Positions 36,776 through 46,237 of a stretch of DNA of 64,000 nucleotides are shown here, piece after piece. Below the pieces are notes generated by a model. It was not told the DNA's origin, ran no database searches, and saw only the letters and a program-made list of their open reading frames with translations. How positions within the stretch are numbered: position 1 is the stretch's first letter; every line of letters starts with the position of its first letter. Source of the stretch: Brumimicrobium ulvae (GTDB lineage: Bacteria > Bacteroidota > Bacteroidia > Flavobacteriales_D > Crocinitomicaceae); NCBI RefSeq assembly GCF_947504225.1, contig NZ_CANNGT010000003.1, positions 294,415 through 358,414 on the forward strand. The letters are read 5' to 3'. The position numbers and the translations under genes were made by a program.

Positions 36776-36946
36776 TTATTTCTTTTTAATACGATCGGTC
36801 TTTGGATCATAACCATAAGGACAATGTTTACATCCATTTTTGCAACAATATCCTCTCCTCAAAAGGTATTGTTCAGTAAATACAATATACCCTTCCTCAG
36901 TCTTATAAAAGTCACCCTCAATGAGTGGAATCTTCTTTTTGAACAT
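36776..36946 (-). CDS. Small cysteine-rich DUF5522-type protein
   Basis: A 56-aa reading frame with ATG at 36946. It carries YLLRRGYCCKNGCKHCPYGY, a CCxxxCxxC cluster like that of the short DUF5522 family common in Bacteroidota, and a basic tail. The cysteines suggest metal binding. It begins 2 nt after the stop of the 196-aa gene upstream, so it is probably co-transcribed with it. Too short for default gene-length cut-offs and easily missed. Confidence 0.85.
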   Translation of the reverse strand: MFKKKIPLIEGDFYKTEEGYIVFTEQYLLRRGYCCKNGCKHCPYGYDPKTDRIKKK

Positions 36947-36948
36947 TA

Positions 36949-37539
36949 TTACCTATTGTTTAAAGGAAAGAAAAATGCAATTCTATAAATAATAGGAAGG
37001 TATTTTGCTGCTCCAGGATTATTTGGATTTTGTAATTTAAAGAAATAGTCACGACTCAATGGAGAAGGATCTGTGGTGTATGGATCTCTAAAGCCATCAA
37101 CAACATCATAAAGAATTCCAACATTGAGGCGAACAGGACCAAAGCTTTTTGAAATCCCACCTCCCAAGAACGCAGTCAACCTCCATTTTTTATCTGGATT
37201 TTTGAACACGAATGGGTTTTGAAGCAATTCCATTTCAGTTCCAAGAAAAAACCACTCTAAAAAGCGATAATGAAGGAAAACTCCTCCCCCAATCGTTGAA
37301 GATTTTCCTGAGGCCCCTGTTGTATGGTTTTTCGAGAACATGTATTGATAGCGTATACTAGGTCCGAAAGCTAATGCCTCCTCCTCAACAAGAGCAAACT
37401 TTAATGCTCCACCAAAAGTTCCTCCATGCGTAGAAAAAGACGCTGCTTGAATCTCTACTCCAATTTCAGAATGATAGGACTGTGCTTTTCCTGCAGTAGA
37501 AAACAGAAGCAATCCGATAATAAAAGCCAAATATTTCAT
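36949..37539 (-). CDS. Hypothetical outer-membrane beta-barrel protein
   Basis: 196 aa with a signal peptide ending AGKAQ and alternating amphipathic strands (GGTFGGALKFALV, GGGVFLHYRFLEWFFLGTE, LTAFLGGGISKSFGPVRLNV) ending in an aromatic residue, as in small barrels. No specific family. Directly upstream of the DUF5522 gene. Confidence 0.65.
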   Translation of the reverse strand: MKYLAFIIGLLLFSTAGKAQSYHSEIGVEIQAASFSTHGGTFGGALKFALVEEEALAFGPSIRYQYMFSKNHTTGASGKSSTIGGGVFLHYRFLEWFFLGTEMELLQNPFVFKNPDKKWRLTAFLGGGISKSFGPVRLNVGILYDVVDGFRDPYTTDPSPLSRDYFFKLQNPNNPGAAKYLPIIYRIAFFFPLNNR

Positions 37540-37576
37540 TGATTAGAATTTTTAACGAAAATAATAAATTTCAAGC

Positions 37577-38968
37577 TCAATTCAGTTTATTTCCCAATTG
37601 ATGTCTGCCTTTATACAACATTCCTTTCCAATGCCCTGTCTTATAATAAATAAAACCAACGACGGCCGCCATAAAGTTGGAAATAGGGAATGACCACCAC
37701 AAACCAACCTCATCCAGTGTCGTGTTATTAGAAAGTAGATAAGCAACAGGGAAGCGAATCATCCATAATCCAAATATGGAAATCAATAAAGATACTTGTG
37801 TAAAACCAGCTCCATTGAAAACACCATTCAGAACTTGTTGAAGTCCAAGTAAACCAAAGCTAGGTGCCATAATTTTAATAAACAAAGCACTGTCTTTGAT
37901 TACTTGCGGGTCATTTGGCACAAAGAATTCCGTAATCGGTTCGGCAAAAAAGAACAACAACATTCCTACCCCTGTTAGTCCAAAAAATGCAATCTTCGCA
38001 CTCATATCTCCTACTTGTTCTGCCCGTTTAATTTGACGGGCTCCAATGTTTTGCCCCACTAAAGTGGTGGTTGCTATAGAAAATCCAAGTGCTGGAATAA
38101 CAATTAAGCTTAATATACGAACACCAATTCCGTATGCTGCAACAACTTCACTTCCAAAACTTGTTACCAACACCACAAGCATTGTCATTGCTCCTGCGCG
38201 TGTTGATTGTTCTAAACTTGATGGAATACCGATGGCAAACATTTTCTTTGTCCAACCGAAGTCCCACTTCATTTGAGAGAATTTAATTTTAATTCCACGC
38301 TTTCCTTTCAATAAAATAACAATACCTGCTGCAGCTGAAATCCCCTGAGTTATCACACTGGCTATTGCCGCTCCTGCGACTCCCATTCCTTCAAATGAAC
38401 CAAAACCAAAAATAAACAAAGGATCAAGGACCAAATTCAACAAGACCGTTCCCAACACAATATACATAGGAAGCCATACATTTCCGATTCCCCGCATAAG
38501 CGATTGGAAAACGAAGAACATAAAAAGGAACATGAATCCAAATGAAGAGTATTTAAAATAAATTACAGAGTCTGCTAAAATTTCAGGTCCTGCCCCAACA
38601 AGTTGCATTAAAGGCTCAGAGACATAAAAAGTTACGACTGAAAGAAAAATCGATAGGAAGAAAATGACGAAAACTGTCTGAGAAGAGCTGTAATTTACAT
38701 TTTTCTGAATCCGTGCTCCTTTGGCTTGAGCAACAATTACAGAACCTGCGAGTGTTAATCCACCTCCAAGAGAAAGAATTAAGAATAAAATCGGAAAACT
38801 TAAACTAACCGCTGCAACTGCATTCGCCCCCAATCGTCCTAACCAAAAAGTATCAATCAACTGATACATACTCTGCAAAGCGTTGGCTAAAATAATGGGC
38901 ACAGAAAGGTTAATCAAAGAGCCTAAAATGCTCCCTTCAGTTAGATTTCTATCTTTTAGTTTCTTCAA
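37577..38968 (-). CDS. MATE family efflux transporter
   Basis: 463 aa with 12 membrane segments in two related halves. The start GSILGSLINLSVPIILANAL and the pattern LIDTFWLGRLGANAVAAVSL are typical of the DinF/NorM-like MATE branch. It exports cationic compounds by Na+ or H+ exchange; substrate unknown. Confidence 0.92.
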   Translation of the reverse strand: MKKLKDRNLTEGSILGSLINLSVPIILANALQSMYQLIDTFWLGRLGANAVAAVSLSFPILFLILSLGGGLTLAGSVIVAQAKGARIQKNVNYSSSQTVFVIFFLSIFLSVVTFYVSEPLMQLVGAGPEILADSVIYFKYSSFGFMFLFMFFVFQSLMRGIGNVWLPMYIVLGTVLLNLVLDPLFIFGFGSFEGMGVAGAAIASVITQGISAAAGIVILLKGKRGIKIKFSQMKWDFGWTKKMFAIGIPSSLEQSTRAGAMTMLVVLVTSFGSEVVAAYGIGVRILSLIVIPALGFSIATTTLVGQNIGARQIKRAEQVGDMSAKIAFFGLTGVGMLLFFFAEPITEFFVPNDPQVIKDSALFIKIMAPSFGLLGLQQVLNGVFNGAGFTQVSLLISIFGLWMIRFPVAYLLSNNTTLDEVGLWWSFPISNFMAAVVGFIYYKTGHWKGMLYKGRHQLGNKLN

Positions 38969-39021
38969 TATTCTTTTATTTCAGTTAACTCAACACTAAG
39001 TCAATCAATTTGTTCGTTGAG

Positions 39022-40002
39022 CTAGGGCTTCACCATGAAATGCTGAACTGCTGTCAATACATCTCGATACGCCCAATGAATCAGATTATCTTCTTCAATA
39101 AAAGGTAATCCACCTGCTAAAAACAAAGATTGAATTTGGTCGAAAATTTTCAAGTGTCTTTCTCCAAGTAGAGTGCGGATCTTTAACGCCTCCTCTTCGG
39201 TGAATTCTTTCTTTAAACTTAATTCTTCTGTTGTTTCAGCCAATGCGTATAAATTCTCTTCTGTTGATTGAATTAAAGGCTTCAGTCCCTTTTCAATTAT
39301 CGCAATTACCCCAGGCTTTCTTAAATCACTTAAACAATGCTTGATTAAACAATTGACCACTCCAAGAAAGGATGCGCTCATACATAATCGTGCAAAAGAC
39401 TGGAAAGGAATATGAAAAACGCCATAATGATAATTGTTCTTCACCACATTCATCTGAAAATCATACCCTTTTGGAACTTCCGCCTGATCTAACACAATCC
39501 CAAACGAAGATGAATTCCGCATCCCCATAATTGGCCACTTTTCTGCTGAAAGTTGAACCTGCTCTTTCGGCACAACAAATATTTTCGCTCCTTCTTTTTT
39601 GCTGTTGGCTGTTAAGCTAAATAATGTAGCGTGATTTGCTCCTGTACATTTGCTCCATTCACCAGAAATTTGATATCCATTTGTTGTTGTTCGCCATTCC
39701 CCACTGGCAAAACCACTTCCCGCAATTACTGCTTGATCTGAAGAAAACAGAGTTTTAGCAACTTCATCATTAAAGAATCCTGAAAACCAATTTGCTCCAG
39801 CACCTAGGTTGACAGTCCATCCTAAGCCTCCTTGAATTTCAGCTATTTCTTTCAAGACTTTACATCCTTCCCTCATCGACAATTCGAGTCCTTGATAAGA
39901 TTTCGGAACAAATATTTTAAACCATTTTTGGTCATAACAGTGTTTCAATTTGTCTTCATTCAAAAACAGTTGCTGATATTCTTTAAGCGTAAATGGATTC
40001 AT
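39022..40002 (-). CDS. Acyl-CoA dehydrogenase-like flavoprotein
   Basis: 326 aa, shorter than the roughly 380 aa of the family. GLGWTVNLGAGANWFSGFF, ISGEWSKCTGANHATLFSLT and GMRNSSSFGIVLDQAEVP match the N-terminal and middle beta domains of acyl-CoA dehydrogenase or hydroxylase (HsaA-like) relatives. The C-terminal helical bundle is reduced and the usual catalytic Glu is not evident. Role unknown. Upstream neighbour is aroB with a 46-bp gap. Confidence 0.75.
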   Translation of the reverse strand: MNPFTLKEYQQLFLNEDKLKHCYDQKWFKIFVPKSYQGLELSMREGCKVLKEIAEIQGGLGWTVNLGAGANWFSGFFNDEVAKTLFSSDQAVIAGSGFASGEWRTTTNGYQISGEWSKCTGANHATLFSLTANSKKEGAKIFVVPKEQVQLSAEKWPIMGMRNSSSFGIVLDQAEVPKGYDFQMNVVKNNYHYGVFHIPFQSFARLCMSASFLGVVNCLIKHCLSDLRKPGVIAIIEKGLKPLIQSTEENLYALAETTEELSLKKEFTEEEALKIRTLLGERHLKIFDQIQSLFLAGGLPFIEEDNLIHWAYRDVLTAVQHFMVKP

Positions 40003-40048
40003 CTTATGTCTTTCTCTATTTTACAAATTACAGTTGAAAGGCGAAGCA

Positions 40049-41110
40049 TCATTTAAAAACTTTATATAAAGCCTCAATGACCTGGTCTTTTTCCAATTGA
40101 TAATCGATTGTAGATTTTCCTATTTTATTTAACAAAGTGAAATTGATTAAAGCTCCTTTGTTTTTCTTGTCATGTTCCATCAATTCAATTAAAGTTTCGA
40201 AATGATCAGGTTGAATAGGAAGTTCAGGATATTGACTGCGAATAACGGACTCTATTTTAGACAGATCTTCAGGAGGCAATTCGGCAGATTCTTGAGAAAG
40301 ATAGGATTCAACCAACATTCCCCAAGCCACACATTCACCATGTGTGATTTCAACTTCTTGTTCAATTAAAAATCCTTCAATACTATGTCCTATGGTGTGA
40401 CCAAAATTCAACTTCTTACGGTCTCCTTGCTCTTTAAAATCGGCATCGACGATATTTGCTTTAATTTGAATCGCTTCAGCAATTAGGTCTTCGTGAGGAA
40501 TTTTAGAAGTGTCTGCATTCAATCGATAAAAGAAATCTTCGGAGGCAATTAGTCCATGCTTAAGCATTTCCGCCTTTCCTGCTAAAAGTTCTTTGTCTTC
40601 AAGCGTATTTAAGAAAATAGGGTCGCAAAATGTAATTACTGGCATGGAAAAAACGCCCAACTGATTTTTATGAGCGCCTAAATTGACTCCCGTTTTTCCT
40701 CCCACAGAAGCATCGACCATGGCCAACAATGTCGTTGGAATATTGATAAAATCTATTCCTCTTTTATAGACTGAAGCAATAAATCCCCCCATGTCAGTTA
40801 CAATTCCACCTCCAAGATTAATCACCAAGTCATTGCGTTGGATATGATAATTTGTCAAAGCTTCCCAAACCTGAAATGAGACTTCCATTACTTTATTGTC
40901 CTCTCCTGTCGGTAAAACAATTACTTCAGCCTCCTTAAGCGCTTCAAATGAAGTTAATAAATACGGCCAACATTCTTCTTGTGTATTTTCATCAACGATT
41001 ACAATCTTCTTGCTGTTTTTGTATTGGGTCGTTAAAAGCAAGTTAAAACTTGAACTACTCAACATTCCCAGCTCTATTTTGTTATTTTTAGACGCAATTT
41101 GCTTTGACAT
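40049..41110 (-). CDS. aroB: 3-dehydroquinate synthase
   Basis: 353 aa from the ATG at 41110 (a longer start at 41140 adds ten unconserved residues). Second step of the shikimate pathway, NAD- and metal-dependent. Conserved NLGGGIVTDMGGFIAS, IPTTLLAMVDASVGGKTGVN, GKAEMLKHGLI and LNFGHTIGHSIEGF contain the nucleotide loop and the Zn ligands (Glu, His, His). Confidence 0.96.
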   Translation of the reverse strand: MSKQIASKNNKIELGMLSSSSFNLLLTTQYKNSKKIVIVDENTQEECWPYLLTSFEALKEAEVIVLPTGEDNKVMEVSFQVWEALTNYHIQRNDLVINLGGGIVTDMGGFIASVYKRGIDFINIPTTLLAMVDASVGGKTGVNLGAHKNQLGVFSMPVITFCDPIFLNTLEDKELLAGKAEMLKHGLIASEDFFYRLNADTSKIPHEDLIAEAIQIKANIVDADFKEQGDRKKLNFGHTIGHSIEGFLIEQEVEITHGECVAWGMLVESYLSQESAELPPEDLSKIESVIRSQYPELPIQPDHFETLIELMEHDKKNKGALINFTLLNKIGKSTIDYQLEKDQVIEALYKVFK

Positions 41111-41209
41111 AGAAAATATTTTAGAATGTTTAAAAGACAAAACAACAACAACTTTTTAACAATCGAAAGAACATCTATCAAAAAAAGTGAAGAACATCAG
41201 TTAAAAATG

Positions 41210-41240
41210 TTTGTGTATAATTTATTTGAAATTAAATTTG
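41210..41240 (+). promoter_or_regulatory. Bacteroidota promoter for proline dehydrogenase
   Basis: TTTG at 41210-41213, 19 nt, then TAAATTTG at 41233-41240, four bases before the ATG at 41245. Both boxes and the spacer match the consensus, and the transcript would be leaderless. Confidence 0.65.
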
Positions 41241-41244
41241 CCGA

Positions 41245-42423
41245 ATGATATCATTTGATAATACAGAAATCGCGTTCAGTTACAAGTCTGACAAAGAATT
41301 AAAGCGTGCTTACACCATGTTTAAATTAGTGGGGAAATCATGGCTTGTTCAATTGGGAAAAAAGATGGTTCCAATCGCGTTTAAATTAAGGTTGCCTATC
41401 AATGGATTGATAAAGAGCACCATTTTCAAGCAGTTTTGTGGCGGTGAAACGATTGATGATTGTGACCAGACCATCCAAACCCTCTTTGACAATAAAGTGG
41501 GGACCATTTTGGATTATTCTGTAGAAGGGAAAACTGAAGAAGTTGACTTTGATGCCACACGAGATGAGATCATGGCCACCATTGAAAAAGCCAAAGGAAA
41601 CAAGGCTATTCCATTTGCCGTTTTTAAAGTCACCGGGCTTTCTCGTCATGCCTTACTTGAAAAGTTGAATGACATCAATGCAGAACCAACAGTTTTGGAA
41701 CGTGCAGAATTCGCAAGAGTTGTAGACCGCATCAATGATATTTGTGCTCACGCCCATAAGAGTGATTGTCCTATTTTTATTGACGCTGAAGAATCGTGGA
41801 TTCAAAACACTATTGATCGTGTAGTTGAAGCAATGATGGCCAAATACAACAAAGAGAAGTGTATTGTGTATAACACTTTACAAATGTATCGACACGACCG
41901 TTTAGAATACCTTCGAAATGGAATTTCAAAAGCAAAACGTGAAGGGTATAAATTTGGCGGAAAACTTGTGCGTGGTGCGTATATGGAAAAAGAACGTGAC
42001 CGTGCAGCAGAAATGGGTTATCCCTCTCCTATTCAACCCGATAAAGAAACTTGTGACATTGATTTTAACGAAGGAATTCGTTTAATGGTTCAAGAAATCG
42101 AACACTGTGCCTTATGTTGTGGAACACATAACGAAGAAAGTTCACTTATGCTGGTTGATTTATTGGAAGAATATGGTGTTGCAAAAGATGACAAGCGAGT
42201 ATATTTCGCACAACTTTTAGGAATGTCTGATCATATTTCTTTCAACTTGGCTCACGCAGGATATCAAGTAGCGAAATATGTTCCTTATGGCCCGGTAAAA
42301 GAGGTTATGCCATACTTATTGAGAAGAGCAGATGAGAATACTTCTGTTGCTGGACAAACGGGTAGAGAATTAAGCTTGATTTCTAAAGAATGGAAAAGAA
42401 GAAAGGGAATGAAGACGCGATAA
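41245..42423 (+). CDS. Proline dehydrogenase
   Basis: 392 aa FAD enzyme oxidising proline to pyrroline-5-carboxylate. The TIM-barrel motifs are clear: FIDAEESWIQNTIDR, VYNTLQMYRHDRLEYL, GGKLVRGAYMEKERDRA and the C-terminal substrate-binding YLLRRADENTSVAGQ. It is a monofunctional form, as usual in Bacteroidota; the P5C dehydrogenase is not in the window. Confidence 0.95.
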   Translation: MISFDNTEIAFSYKSDKELKRAYTMFKLVGKSWLVQLGKKMVPIAFKLRLPINGLIKSTIFKQFCGGETIDDCDQTIQTLFDNKVGTILDYSVEGKTEEVDFDATRDEIMATIEKAKGNKAIPFAVFKVTGLSRHALLEKLNDINAEPTVLERAEFARVVDRINDICAHAHKSDCPIFIDAEESWIQNTIDRVVEAMMAKYNKEKCIVYNTLQMYRHDRLEYLRNGISKAKREGYKFGGKLVRGAYMEKERDRAAEMGYPSPIQPDKETCDIDFNEGIRLMVQEIEHCALCCGTHNEESSLMLVDLLEEYGVAKDDKRVYFAQLLGMSDHISFNLAHAGYQVAKYVPYGPVKEVMPYLLRRADENTSVAGQTGRELSLISKEWKRRKGMKTR

Positions 42424-42581
42424 TCACTGGGGAATCACAAGAGTAATTACTAATGATTTAATTACGAATTTACTAATTGAATATAAGGAAGGTGTTTTTT
42501 TATTGTGGAAACAGTCAGTTTTTCTCGTATTCATTCATTTTATAGCGCTCACTGGAGTATGGTTGTTATGCTGTGTTCTTT

Positions 42582-42605
42582 TGTGAAGAGATTCAACTTC
42601 ACATG
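42582..42605. repeat. Hairpin in intergenic region
   Basis: TGTGAAG ... CTTCACA with an 8-nt loop, between proline dehydrogenase and a hypothetical gene. No T-run follows, so it is not a clear terminator. The rest of 42424-42689 shows nothing. Confidence 0.35.
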
Positions 42606-42689
42606 AACACTTCTTGAGCATTACTGAAATTTCTACCTAAACTAGTGATTGAAAGTATTAGATTTGAAAAGGCTTTTAAAAAAGTTGTT

Positions 42690-43376
42690 TTAATAAAACC
42701 ACCAAACGAACCCAGCTCTTAGGTAAGCACCATCTCCATACCCCATTTCCAATGTCAACGCCAAAGAATTTTTAAAATAATACTGTAAACCATAACCAAT
42801 TCGAAAGGCAAAATCTAATCTTTCTACTTGATTATTCCCCGTCAAAGAAAGCATGTCATTTTCTTTGATATAAGATAATTTATTCACCCCACTTTGTAGG
42901 CTTGCGTAGCCAATAAAGCTACCCTGAACAAACGTCATATGATTAACGCTAACCATCATTCGATGATTTTGAATTGCGAAGGAACTTGATTCACCTTGCG
43001 CTGATAAATCAATTGTATGTTGTCCATAAGCATAATCGAAACCAACCCCTAAAACTCGAAAAGGCACTATAAATGAAGGTAAATATTTTTCAACACGCAA
43101 ACCAAATTGCCCCGTTGTTTTATAGTCATGCTTTGTGAAATCGGCAGTAGTATTCGTCCAGTTTTTTAATGTATTCCTTAATTTGATGGAACTCGGAAAA
43201 CCATAATAACTATTCATTTGAAATGATTTTCCTTTTCCTCCCCAATCAATACATTTATATCCTTCATGTCTACGGTTCAACTCTCTTGGTTCTGGTGCTA
43301 TCGTTACGGCTTCATTAAAACAATAACAGCTAGATAAAACGACAAGTAAAATGATATAAATTGATATTCTTATCAT
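42690..43376 (-). CDS. Hypothetical lipoprotein, probable outer-membrane barrel
   Basis: 228 aa from the ATG at 43376. MIRISIYIILLVVLSSC is a lipoprotein signal with lipobox LSSC; a longer frame from 43517 adds an unlikely N-terminus. Later strands (FRVLGVGFDYAYG, FAFRIGYGLQYYFKNSLALT) and the terminal VWWFY with aromatic C-terminus look like a small outer-membrane barrel. Function unknown. Confidence 0.65.
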   Translation of the reverse strand: MIRISIYIILLVVLSSCYCFNEAVTIAPEPRELNRRHEGYKCIDWGGKGKSFQMNSYYGFPSSIKLRNTLKNWTNTTADFTKHDYKTTGQFGLRVEKYLPSFIVPFRVLGVGFDYAYGQHTIDLSAQGESSSFAIQNHRMMVSVNHMTFVQGSFIGYASLQSGVNKLSYIKENDMLSLTGNNQVERLDFAFRIGYGLQYYFKNSLALTLEMGYGDGAYLRAGFVWWFY

Positions 43377-43535
43377 AAATGTAATAAACAAATAGGGTTT
43401 ACATGAATAAATATAAGAAAGTTCAGTAGTTAATGAAAGAATTATCAGATTGCTTTCATGAAATAAATCACTTGATGTAATAGTATAAAGTAAGAAATTA
43501 GGAAACTGAATTGACAATTTGAATAGCGCATTCCC

Positions 43536-44024
43536 TTAACTTTCTTTCTTCGTTTTAAATGTAAAATGCTTTTGTGATAGATAGCTAAAAGTTACGACAA
43601 TAATTATCGTCAGCGCTTTTGAAATTGTTGGATAAAAATGAAAGATTTCAACGAAGGTTTTCAGTAAGGCATAGTTCAAAATCAGGTTGACCAATACCAG
43701 AAGAAAATAGCGAAACAATTGCACCCGACCTTTAATATTTGATTCTGTCCAGACTATATATTTTGAAAGTAAGAATCCTGTAGGAAAGGTAATAGCAAAG
43801 GCAAAAAGAAATGCTGCTATATAAGGTTCGAAAGCAAGATACGGTGTGATTTGCACGATTTCTTTGTCGAATATAAATTGGTAGGCTATGAAATACAAGA
43901 CCAAATCTAAAAGCATATTGGCACCACCACATGCTGCATAATAATAGGTCTTCCTATTCAAAAAGGGTTTGAAAACAGGGTAGAAAAAATCAAGAAAACG
44001 AAGAATCAAATTTCTCATGAACAT
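43536..44024 (-). CDS. GtrA-like membrane protein
   Basis: 162 aa with four membrane segments. KTYYYAACGGANMLLDLVLY, FAITFPTGFLLSKYIVW and the C-terminal VTFSYLSQKHFTFK are the GtrA/DPMS signature (flippase-like proteins of polyisoprenyl-linked sugars). A TATTTTTG box at 44038-44045 on the minus strand lies 13 nt before the first ATG. Confidence 0.88.
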   Translation of the reverse strand: MFMRNLILRFLDFFYPVFKPFLNRKTYYYAACGGANMLLDLVLYFIAYQFIFDKEIVQITPYLAFEPYIAAFLFAFAITFPTGFLLSKYIVWTESNIKGRVQLFRYFLLVLVNLILNYALLKTFVEIFHFYPTISKALTIIIVVTFSYLSQKHFTFKTKKES

Positions 44025-44037
44025 TTTGTCTGTTCCA

Positions 44038-44045
44038 CAAAAATA
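44038..44045 (-). promoter_or_regulatory. -7 box (TATTTTTG) for GtrA-like gene
   Basis: An exact TAnnTTTG match on the minus strand just upstream of the start codon at 44024. Confidence 0.5.
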
Positions 44046-44147
44046 AAAGGATTGTCTAAATAACCTTAATTTGTAGATTAAACAATCTGTTTTGAAGTTG
44101 TTTTCTTACCCAGGAAAGCGATAAGGGAGGTTTTTAATAGGGTAAGA

Positions 44148-44441
44148 TTAATTTATTTTACTCACCTTAATCCACCCTTCATTTTTATGATACAATGCAC
44201 AAACAGTTGCATCTTTTGCTGAACCATTGCACTCTTCAATTTTTTTGAAAGTTGCAGTTACTACATCTCCGTTAGCAAAAGAAGATACTTTTTCGGGGTT
44301 ACAAACATGATAGTCTTTTTCATTAAACTCCAAATACGTCCCAGAACAATCCCGAACCACAGTTACAGTTTTATTTCGCTCTTTCGCACAAGCAGACAGA
44401 AAGAAGAAAATCATTGAAACAAGGAAAATACTTTTTTTCAT
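44148..44441 (-). CDS. Small lipoprotein
   Basis: 97 aa with lipoprotein signal MKKSIFLVSMIFFFLSAC. The mature part has three further cysteines (RDCSG, HVCNPEK, EECNG and one near VCALYH) and a small beta-rich domain (FANGDVVTATFKKIEE). Unrecognised family. Confidence 0.65.
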   Translation of the reverse strand: MKKSIFLVSMIFFFLSACAKERNKTVTVVRDCSGTYLEFNEKDYHVCNPEKVSSFANGDVVTATFKKIEECNGSAKDATVCALYHKNEGWIKVSKIN

Positions 44442-44861
44442 TTTAGTTTAGTTTTAATTTAGGCTAGCTTTAGTTTTGTTAAAACGCTAGTCCTCTATAC
44501 TTTCTATAGGCGACTAAAAAATACAAAGAATTTTTGAGAAAGAGTAACTAAATCCAATTTTAAAAAGGGAGGTACAATTGAAAAACCACATGTAAAAGTA
44601 TTGACCGAGAGTTAATCAAAAAGACACCAAAGAATTGCAACCCCTGGTAAAGGAGTGTTTTGTTCGACAATTAGTGTTAACCAACTTAGGTGTAAAATAA
44701 AAACACATAATTAAGGCGTAAATCAACAAGTTATCTTTCAAAAATAAAGTATTCGGCGGACTCCCTTGAACGTGTTAAAATTGTTGGTCGGTTTACGGGA
44801 ATTAATCACGTGTCCGTAGGAAATAATCGGTATGAATTTATTCGTTCAATGACGGAAACGT
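44442..44861 (+). other. Gene-poor stretch with a coding-like plus-strand fragment
   Basis: No intact gene. From 44711 to 44896 the plus strand is open and protein-like (SLERVKIVGRFTG, VGNNRYEFIRSMTETFN) but has no good start. It ends at a TAG overlapping the minus-strand fragment that follows. It is probably gene debris. Family unknown. Confidence 0.25.
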
Positions 44862-45211
44862 TTAATTATTGTAAAGTGTTTTTACTTTTTCTTTAGTTTC
44901 AGAATCCATCACCTGCCACAAGAAGGCATTTTGCTTATTAATATAAATAATGTGTATTGATTGTCCCGTATTTTCAATGTACTTTCGTACTGTCTTTATT
45001 AACTTCCGAGAAGCTCTTTGAAAAAAGTCGTTCCACAATATCACTCCATAAAAATCAGCTTCAGGTAAATCAGTCAAGTCAATTGGCTGACCTTCTGAGG
45101 TGCTCGAACTTTTTAATAGAAAATTTAAATCGTAGTTATGGGAGTTTAAGCTTTCAATATCAATGTTCGGTGGAAATACATCGAAACACCATTCAATGCG
45201 GCTTGGCTCCT
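44862..45211 (-). pseudogene. 5'-truncated hypothetical gene
   Basis: The minus-strand frame is open from a TAG near 45212 to the stop at 44862 (about 115 codons) with protein-like sequence throughout (RIEWCFDVFPPNIDIES, then DLPEADFYGVILWNDFF). No ATG or GTG lies at its beginning; the only candidate is an internal TTG at 45077 leaving 71 aa. It looks like the C-terminal part of a gene whose 5' end was lost. Confidence 0.5.
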
Positions 45212-45241
45212 ATTTCTTGTATTTTAAGCTAACCGAAAATA

Positions 45242-45502
45242 TCATTTTTCTATGAAGTCTTCAAACTTTATCCACCCATAAACATAAAACTCTTCACTTT
45301 CTAGAAGTGATTTCTCAAAGTTTAAAGGGCAATACATTTCTTTTGCACTAGTGCTACTGAACTGAATAAGCGCCCATGTTTTTTCATTATTGTATTTAAT
45401 TAGATAACCAACCGTTGCCTTTTCAAAGGAACCGATTTTATTTGTGTTATTGTTTTCACAAGCTTCTACTGGATGAACGGGGGTTCTATATTGTCTATCC
45501 AA
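45242..45502 (-). CDS. Hypothetical protein, possibly a gene fragment
   Basis: 86 aa. It overlaps the 3' end of the next upstream frame by 37 bp in a different frame, so it may be the shifted C-terminal part of that broken gene rather than a separate one. The body (KATVGYLIKYNNEKTWALIQ ... FYVYGWIKFEDFIEK) looks beta-rich. Unrecognised. Confidence 0.4.
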   Translation of the reverse strand: MDRQYRTPVHPVEACENNNTNKIGSFEKATVGYLIKYNNEKTWALIQFSSTSAKEMYCPLNFEKSLLESEEFYVYGWIKFEDFIEK

Positions 45503-46085
45503 CGAAGTTCAAGCTCTTTTTTAAGTTTAATTTTTTGTCGAGATTCGGTTGTGCGTCTAAAATGTTCTATGTCTGAAAAATCGGTATGGTTAAAAGTAGA
45601 AAAGAAAACGTGACTACTATCTACAAGAACCCCGTATTCAATATCAAATTTTGATAATACATTTGTTATCATCGCACAACAGGGGTAAGTATGAATGGTT
45701 AAGTATTTTCTCTCTAAGCATGCTATTTTTCCACTTTTAGATAAATGTCTAAACAACTCGCCTTCTTTGGCTTTATACACGATGACTTCGCCTGACTCAA
45801 ACCCTGGACAACGTTTCCCTTCAAAAATCAATACAGTATCTATTCTAGACTTTATTAAAATGAAATTCGTATAGTGCGAGTTTAAAAATTCTTTGATTCA
45901 TTTTCTACGTCTATACCAATATAGAAATCACAATAATCCTCATCTTCCATACGAAAGACTTTATCAATATACTTTAGTTTAGTTAGACTATCATTAATCT
46001 CAAAGTTTTTGTTAGCTAGCTTTTCTTGTCCATGTAGATTTGGTAAAAAAATTAAGATAAAAATTGAAAACAAAATTTTTTTCAT
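45466..46085 (-). pseudogene. Frameshifted secreted hypothetical protein
   Basis: Two frames form one protein. The first (46085 to about 45890) starts with a signal peptide (MKKILFSIFILIFLPNLHG) and reads to DFYIGIDVENES. The second then continues smoothly (EFLNSHYTNFILIKSRIDTV, FEGKRCPGFESGEVIVY) to the stop at 45466. A one-base shift in the A-rich run near 45885-45895 breaks the gene. Family unknown; about 200 aa if repaired. Confidence 0.55.
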
Positions 46086-46237
46086 CGGTTTCTTTTTTGT
46101 GAGTTGATTAATATATGAAAAGTAGATGATTTCGAAGAGCGAAAATTTCGGTTTATCGCAAAGTATGATGCGAAATAAAGTACCTGGTTACCTTACTGTT
46201 TGACTTGTTTTTTAAATACATTATAATGCCCTTTGCT

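Noticed and set aside
42582..42605. Terminator after proline dehydrogenase
   Set aside because: The hairpin is 160 nt past the stop and lacks a T-run on either side.
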